Shown: positions 7,075-11,193 of the stretch, in pieces
Layout of the letters: every line of letters begins with the position of its first letter
Numbering within the stretch: the first letter of the stretch is position 1
Source: an uncultured Flavobacteriaceae bacterium
GTDB lineage: Bacteria; Bacteroidota; Bacteroidia; Flavobacteriales; Flavobacteriaceae
Direction of reading: 5' to 3'
DNA length: 11,193 nucleotides
Assembly (NCBI GenBank): GCA_913031655.1
Contig: CAJWFY010000043.1
Coordinates: 1 to 11,193 of the forward strand
The notes under the pieces: model-generated
Seen by the model: only the letters and a program-made list of their open reading frames with translations
Databases searched by the model: none
What the model was told of the DNA's origin: nothing
Translations under genes and position numbers: made by a program

Positions 7075-7481
7075 ATTGTATTAATTAATTTCAATTTCCT
7101 CATATTATCTTTATTGTAGTCTATTTTAATATAACAATAACTTTCATCTAATTCATTTATTATTATTTCAGGCCATTCAATTATTGTTTTGTTTTCACCT
7201 GTTAAATAGTCAATTAGTCCTAAATTATTTAATTCTTCTTTTTTAAGTCTAAATAGGTCCATGTGAAAAACTGGTTTTTCTTCAGTTTTGTATTCATTTA
7301 TTATACTATATGACGGACTGTTTACAACATCTAAAACTCCTAAGTCTTTACATAATTGTTTTATAAGGGTAGTTTTACCTGCGCCGACAACTCCACTAAA
7401 AAGTAATATATTACTTTTCGAATTATTCAAAATAAATTGACTTGCCTTTTTTAGATTGTCTAAATTATATTCAAACTCCAC
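7071..7481 (-). CDS. tsaE: tRNA t6A biosynthesis ATPase TsaE
   Basis: A 136-residue TsaE (YjeE) ATPase, a partner of TsaB and TsaD in making N6-threonylcarbamoyladenosine at position 37 of ANN-reading tRNAs. The Walker A loop is GVVGAGKTT (30-38, Lys36 and Thr37), SPSY (56-59) is the switch-like segment, HMDLFRL (73-79) holds the metal-linked aspartate and IEWPE (101-105) is the family's aromatic-acidic motif. The size is close to normal. The start is GTG at 7481, and it is forced: the in-frame porX stop TAG is just one codon upstream and the next methionine is residue 74. The gene sits 3 bases after porX, in the same reading frame, and overlaps the next gene by 4 bases, so it is the middle gene of a tight operon. 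The tsaB and tsaD genes are not in this window. Confidence 0.94.
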   Translation of the reverse strand: MEFEYNLDNLKKASQFILNNSKSNILLFSGVVGAGKTTLIKQLCKDLGVLDVVNSPSYSIINEYKTEEKPVFHMDLFRLKKEELNNLGLIDYLTGENKTIIEWPEIIINELDESYCYIKIDYNKDNMRKLKLINTI

Positions 7482-7484
7482 TTT

Positions 7485-9023
7485 CTACTTGGGATTAATT
7501 ATTACAAATGGCACTAACATTTCTTCTAAAGAAACTCCGCCATGTTGATAGGTATTTTTAAACATTTTGACATAATTATTATAATTATTAGAGTATACAA
7601 AATATGTATTTTCTTTAGCAAATATATAACAACTACTTAGATGATTTGATGGTAATAAGAACTTTGAAGGCTCGCTTAAACTTATAACATCTTTAGATTC
7701 AGAATTTATTCTTTTAGAGGTTTTGTAACGTAAATTATTAGATATCTCTTTGTCACCTGAAACTAAACAAGGAGTACTTACGTTAATAGTACCATGGTCA
7801 GTTGTAATAATTATTTTAAAGCCTATTTCTTTAGCTCGTTCAATTATTTTCTTAAGATTAGAGTTGTTATACCAGCTTAAAGTTAAACTCCTGTAAGCTT
7901 TGTCATTTTTAGCTAACTCTTTTATAAAACTTACATCTTTTTTTGCATGAGAAATCATATCAACAAAATTATATACCAGGACACTTAAGTTATTTTGTCT
8001 TTTATTGTTTAATTTTTCATAAAACTTCGTTCCTTCATTAGAGTTAGTCACTTTATCATAACTATAAGAGATTTCTTTATTTAATCGTTTTAGTTGATCT
8101 TTTATTAGTTGAGATTCAAATAAATTTTTTCCTCCATCTTGATTTTCAGTTTTCCACAACTTAGGATATTCCTTGTTAATTTCAAGTGGCGAAAGTCCTG
8201 AGAAAATAGAATTTCTCGAGTACTGTGTAGTAGTTGGTATTATGGAAGAGTATATTTCATTAGAAGAAATTTCACAACCTTTTGAGATATATGGTTCTAA
8301 AGATTTCCATTGATCATATCTAAAATTATCAATTAATACCATTAACGTGGGTGTTTGCGAATTTAATTCTGGATAAATTTTATTTTTAAATAAGGTGTGT
8401 GACAACTCAATTTGATTATCTGATAAAATATTTTCATATTCTTGATCAATAAATTTTCCAAACTCTTTGTTTGCTTCTTTTTTTTGAGATTGTAAAATTT
8501 CATAAACATCATCATTATCAATTTGACTGATTTCAATTTCCCAATAAGTAAGAGTTTTGTAGATCTCTGCCCACTGTTTTATTGAACTACAATAATTAAT
8601 ATCATGATTTATTTTTTGATAGTTTTTTTGATAGTTTGAAGAGGTTTTATTGTTAACTAACTCAGTATTTTTAAAAATTTTAATTAGAGACAGCAGTACT
8701 TGATTAGGATTTAAAGGTTTGATTAGATAGTCATTTACTTTCAAGCCCAAAGCCTCATCTACAGTAAACTCATCAGAGTTTTGAGTGATCATAATTACAG
8801 GCGTCAATGCTTGTTCTTTTTTAATTATATCTAATGTTTCAATCCCAGAAAGACCAGGCATGTTTTGATCAATTAGAATTGCATCATAAGAATTTGAATT
8901 GATTAAATTAATAGCTTCCTGGCCACTCAAACATGATTCTGTTTCGTAGCCTTTATTTTTTAAAAAAAGAATATGTGATTTAAAATGATCAATTTCATCA
9001 TCTACCCATAATAGTTTTATCAT
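7485..9023 (-). CDS. porX: PorX-type response regulator with PglZ / alkaline phosphatase domain
   Basis: A 512-residue two-domain protein matching PorX, the regulator of type IX secretion in Bacteroidetes. Residues 1-118 are a CheY-like receiver: acidic pair Asp8-Asp9, phospho-acceptor Asp52 in LIDQNMPG, Thr80 and Lys102 in IKPLNP, all intact. A linker of about 100 residues leads to a PglZ domain of the alkaline phosphatase superfamily (about 225-512): LIDNFRYDQW (230-239, Asp232), IPTTTQYSRN (262-271, holding the nucleophilic threonine), DMISHA (355-360), TTDHG (407-411) and YQHGGVSLEEM (492-502, His494), a complete metal site. In Porphyromonas, PorX works with the kinase PorY and an ECF sigma factor and has phosphodiesterase activity on oligonucleotides. 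That role is inferred here from homology; no other secretion gene is in the window. It heads the operon with tsaE and is divergent from lpxD. Confidence 0.93.
   Translation of the reverse strand: MIKLLWVDDEIDHFKSHILFLKNKGYETESCLSGQEAINLINSNSYDAILIDQNMPGLSGIETLDIIKKEQALTPVIMITQNSDEFTVDEALGLKVNDYLIKPLNPNQVLLSLIKIFKNTELVNNKTSSNYQKNYQKINHDINYCSSIKQWAEIYKTLTYWEIEISQIDNDDVYEILQSQKKEANKEFGKFIDQEYENILSDNQIELSHTLFKNKIYPELNSQTPTLMVLIDNFRYDQWKSLEPYISKGCEISSNEIYSSIIPTTTQYSRNSIFSGLSPLEINKEYPKLWKTENQDGGKNLFESQLIKDQLKRLNKEISYSYDKVTNSNEGTKFYEKLNNKRQNNLSVLVYNFVDMISHAKKDVSFIKELAKNDKAYRSLTLSWYNNSNLKKIIERAKEIGFKIIITTDHGTINVSTPCLVSGDKEISNNLRYKTSKRINSESKDVISLSEPSKFLLPSNHLSSCYIFAKENTYFVYSNNYNNYVKMFKNTYQHGGVSLEEMLVPFVIINPK
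8613..8636 (-). repeat. Perfect 12-base tandem duplication within porX
   Basis: Two exact copies of AACTATCAAAAA (minus strand) lie side by side and encode NYQK-NYQK, residues 130-137 of PorX. They lie in the linker just after the receiver domain, where added length is easily tolerated. This looks like a recent replication-slippage duplication that keeps the frame. Confidence 0.8.
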
Positions 9024-9040
9024 AAATAATTAAATTACTT

Positions 9041-9048
9041 CAAATTTA
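9041..9048 (-). promoter_or_regulatory. Candidate -7 promoter element for the porX-tsaE operon
   Basis: On the minus strand this reads TAAATTTG, an exact match to TAnnTTTG. It ends 17 bases before the porX ATG at 9023, so the leader would be about 11-13 bases. No clear TTTG is seen at the -33 distance. It lies in the 101-base gap shared with lpxD. Confidence 0.55.
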
Positions 9049-9084
9049 AACATATTTTGAAACACATATTAATATAGTTTAAGT

Positions 9085-9119
9085 ATTGTAAATGAATTAA
9101 TTGATTTTTCATACTTTTG
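9085..9119 (+). promoter_or_regulatory. Candidate promoter for lpxD, implying a leaderless transcript
   Basis: TACTTTTG at 9112-9119 matches TAnnTTTG exactly, with ATTG at 9085-9088 as a -33 element 23 bases upstream, within the 17-23 range for this phylum. Only 5 bases separate the -7 element from the ATG at 9125, so transcription should begin at or next to the start codon. This also decides the start: an upstream TTG at 9101 in the same frame would lie ahead of the transcript. Confidence 0.6.
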
Positions 9120-9124
9120 CGACG

Positions 9125-10150
9125 ATGAAGTTAAAAGCATATCAGATAGCTGAAATTGTTAATGGTGAAGTAGAGGGGAATGATCAAATTTCAATTCATA
9201 AACTTTCTAAAATAGAAAGTGGAGAGAAGGGTTCTATAACTTTTTTGGGTAACTCTAAATACAATAATTTTTTATACACATCTGAATCTTCTATTATTAT
9301 AGTAAGTAAAGCTTTAGTTTTAGACCAATCTATTACAAATACTTTAATTAGAGTTGAAGATCCAAATGAAGCTTTTGCACTATTACTAAAATACTTTAAC
9401 AGTAATAAAAGAATTCTGTCTGGTATCGATAAAAATTCTTCTATTTCAGATACCGTTAAATACGAAGAAGACCTTTATATGGGTGCTTATTCTGTGTGTA
9501 AAGAAAATTCTGTTTTAGGTAAAAACGTTAAAATACACTCACAAGTTTTTATTGGTGAAAATGTCTCTATTGGCAATAACACAATAATATTTTCAGGTGT
9601 AAAAATATATGATAATAGCATTATAGGCAATGACTGTATAGTTCATGCTAATACTGTTATTGGTTCTGATGGGTTTGGATTTAATTTAGATAAAAATGGT
9701 AATCAAATAAAGGTTATTCACAATGGTAATGTTATTTTAGAAGATAACGTGGAGTTAGGCGCTAGTTGTACAATTGATAGAGCTACACTTGGTTCGACAA
9801 TTATAAAAAAAGGTGTTAAAATTGACAACCTTGTCCAAGTTGCTCATAATGTAGAAATTGGAGATAATACAGTAATTGCAGGACTAGTTGGTATTGCAGG
9901 ATCTTCGATCATTGGTAAAAATTGTATGATTGGTGGTCAGGCTGGAATCTCGGGCCATTTAAAAATAGGAGATAGAGTGATGATTCAAGCTGCTTCAGCT
10001 GTCTTTAAAAACATTAAGTCGGATTCTTCTGTTATGGGATATCCTGCTATAAACTATAGAGATTACAGTAAATCATATGTTCATTTCAAGAACCTTCCAT
10101 CAGTTATTAAATCTTTAGATAAAATATTTAAATCCGAAAAAAATGTCTAA
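9125..10150 (+). CDS. lpxD: UDP-3-O-acylglucosamine N-acyltransferase
   Basis: A 341-residue LpxD, the third step of lipid A synthesis, which transfers a 3-hydroxyacyl chain from acyl carrier protein to the amino group of UDP-3-O-acylglucosamine in the cytoplasm. The N-terminal uridine-binding domain spans about 1-100 (LSKIESGEKGSITFLGN, 27-43). The left-handed beta-helix of hexapeptide repeats follows (about 105-290), for example VFIGENVSIGNN and VEIGDNTVIAG. SDGFGF is at 181-186, and the catalytic histidine is His241 in VAHNVEIG, equivalent to E. coli His239. The C-terminal helix closes the trimer in the family. The ATG at 9125 gives the typical MKLKAYQIAEIVNGEVEG beginning and directly follows the promoter element. 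The end overlaps lpxC-fabZ by 8 bases, so the two are co-translated from one operon. Confidence 0.95.
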   Translation: MKLKAYQIAEIVNGEVEGNDQISIHKLSKIESGEKGSITFLGNSKYNNFLYTSESSIIIVSKALVLDQSITNTLIRVEDPNEAFALLLKYFNSNKRILSGIDKNSSISDTVKYEEDLYMGAYSVCKENSVLGKNVKIHSQVFIGENVSIGNNTIIFSGVKIYDNSIIGNDCIVHANTVIGSDGFGFNLDKNGNQIKVIHNGNVILEDNVELGASCTIDRATLGSTIIKKGVKIDNLVQVAHNVEIGDNTVIAGLVGIAGSSIIGKNCMIGGQAGISGHLKIGDRVMIQAASAVFKNIKSDSSVMGYPAINYRDYSKSYVHFKNLPSVIKSLDKIFKSEKNV

Positions 10151-11193
10151 ACAACAAACTATTCTTAAACCGGTTTCTTTAAAAGGTGTTGGTATTCATT
10201 CTGGTAACGAAGTGATATTAACTTTTAAACCTGCCAAAGAAAATTTTGGTTATGCATTTTGTAGAACAGATTTATCTAATAAACCCATTATTGAAGCTGA
10301 TATAAGTTATGTTGTTAGTACAGACAGAGGAACTACTTTAGAAAAAGAGGGAGTTACTATTCAAACTTCAGAACATGTTTTAGCTGCCTTAGTTGGTCTT
10401 GAAATTGATAATGTATTAATAGAAATTGATGCTTCAGAGCCTCCGATTTTAGATGGTTCATCAAAGTTTTTTGTAGAAGCCTTAATTAAAGCAGGAATTG
10501 CAGAACAAAAGGATGATAGAAAAGAATATATAGTTAAAGATGTTATTTCTTATTATGATGAAAAATCAGGAAGTGACATTACTGTAATTCCTTCTAAATC
10601 TTACGAGGTTACAGCGATGGTAGATTTTGAGACTAAAATTTTAGGCACTCAAAATGCCACCATGAAAAGTTTAAAGGATTTTAAAACTGACTTTGCTGAT
10701 GCTAGAACTTTTAGTTTTTTACATGAAATAGAAATGCTTTTAGAGAATGGATTAATTAAAGGTGGAGATTTAAATAATGCAATTGTTTATGTTGACAAAG
10801 AGCTTTCAAATAAAACAATGAATAAATTGAAGAAAGCCTTCAATAAAAAAGAAATTTCAGTTCAACCAAATGGTATATTAGACAATCTTACACTTCATTA
10901 TCCTAATGAAGCAGCAAGGCATAAACTTTTAGATGTAATTGGAGATTTAGCCTTAATAGGAACAAGAATAAAAGGAAAAGTTATAGCTAATAAACCTGGT
11001 CATTATGTAAATACAATGTTTGCAAAACATTTAGCAAATATTATTAAAAATGAAAAAAGAAATATAGCTCCTCAAGTTGACTTGTCTAAGCCTCCAGTTA
11101 TGGATGTTAATCAGATAATGAAAACTCTTCCACATCGCCCTCCTTTTTTACTAGTTGATAAAATTTTAGAAAGTTCTAAAAACCATGTAATAG
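10143..11193 (+). CDS. lpxC-fabZ: Bifunctional LpxC-FabZ fusion, 3' end cut by the window
   Basis: The first 350 residues of a fused protein joining UDP-3-O-acyl-N-acetylglucosamine deacetylase (LpxC, the committed step of lipid A synthesis) to 3-hydroxyacyl-ACP dehydratase (FabZ). LpxC fills about 1-305: His78 in TSEHVLAAL, His260 and Asp264 in ARHKLLDVIGDLAL (zinc ligands) and His287 in GHYVNT (catalytic acid/base), with ADARTF (185-190) and KGGDLNNAIV (206-215). A segment around 228-247 looks like an insertion compared with E. coli. After a short linker, FabZ begins near MDVNQIMKTL (320-329), and PHRPPFLLVDKI carries its catalytic His331; the glutamate is beyond the edge. Such fusions are usual in Bacteroidetes. 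The reading frame is open to base 11193. The ATG at 10143 overlaps the lpxD stop by 8 bases. lpxA would be expected next. Confidence 0.95.
   Translation, partial: MSKQQTILKPVSLKGVGIHSGNEVILTFKPAKENFGYAFCRTDLSNKPIIEADISYVVSTDRGTTLEKEGVTIQTSEHVLAALVGLEIDNVLIEIDASEPPILDGSSKFFVEALIKAGIAEQKDDRKEYIVKDVISYYDEKSGSDITVIPSKSYEVTAMVDFETKILGTQNATMKSLKDFKTDFADARTFSFLHEIEMLLENGLIKGGDLNNAIVYVDKELSNKTMNKLKKAFNKKEISVQPNGILDNLTLHYPNEAARHKLLDVIGDLALIGTRIKGKVIANKPGHYVNTMFAKHLANIIKNEKRNIAPQVDLSKPPVMDVNQIMKTLPHRPPFLLVDKILESSKNHVI

Noticed and set aside
9101..9124. Longer TTG-started form of LpxD
   Set aside because: The added bases contain the predicted -7 promoter element, and the family N-terminus begins at the ATG at 9125.
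1..11193. CRISPR array, tRNA, rRNA, insertion sequence or phage gene
   Set aside because: No repeated spacer pattern, no cloverleaf-like segment, no transposase or integrase motif and no flanking target duplications were seen; the base composition looks uniform throughout.

Overview
The window is a gene-dense, AT-rich stretch (GC looks well below one third by eye) of a Bacteroidetes chromosome, most likely a small-genome, possibly marine member of the Flavobacteriia. Four things point there: a response regulator-PglZ protein of the PorX type, a fused LpxC-FabZ gene, promoter elements of the Bacteroidetes TAnnTTTG type rather than TATAAT, and start codons preceded by A-rich sequence instead of Shine-Dalgarno motifs. 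Genes nearly touch. The longest stretch without a gene is the first 149 bases, and the next is about 100 bases.

Layout, left to right. (1) A rightward group: a cytoplasmic M14 metallocarboxypeptidase (150-1268), an Lrp/AsnC regulator (1332-1811) and phosphoenolpyruvate carboxylase (1828-4413). (2) 3-dehydroquinate synthase aroB (4417-5475) on the minus strand, convergent with ppc with 3 bases between stops. (3) Proline dehydrogenase (5524-6723), divergent from aroB. (4) A leftward operon porX - tsaE - small membrane-anchored protein (9023 down to 6730), convergent with proline dehydrogenase with 6 bases between. (5) A rightward lipid A / fatty acid operon starting with lpxD (9125-10150) and an lpxC-fabZ fusion (10143 to the window edge, cut by the window end).

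How they work together. PEP carboxylase and AroB both draw on phosphoenolpyruvate-linked metabolism (oxaloacetate replenishment and the shikimate pathway). Proline dehydrogenase feeds amino acid carbon and electrons to central metabolism, and the Lrp-like protein is a plausible amino acid-responsive regulator of its neighbours. PorX belongs to the regulation of the type IX secretion system. It is divergent from the lipid A genes, and in this phylum many secreted cargo proteins end up attached to lipopolysaccharide. TsaE is needed for the t6A modification of tRNA.

No mobile element, CRISPR array, tRNA, rRNA or phage gene was seen. I did not find a clearly novel system. Most of the window is core flavobacterial housekeeping sequence. 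The points most worth a second look are a nested inverted-repeat structure between the peptidase and lrp genes, a likely leaderless lpxD transcript, an in-frame porX/tsaE junction separated by a single TAG, and a His-to-Asp change at a catalytic-loop position of PEP carboxylase.
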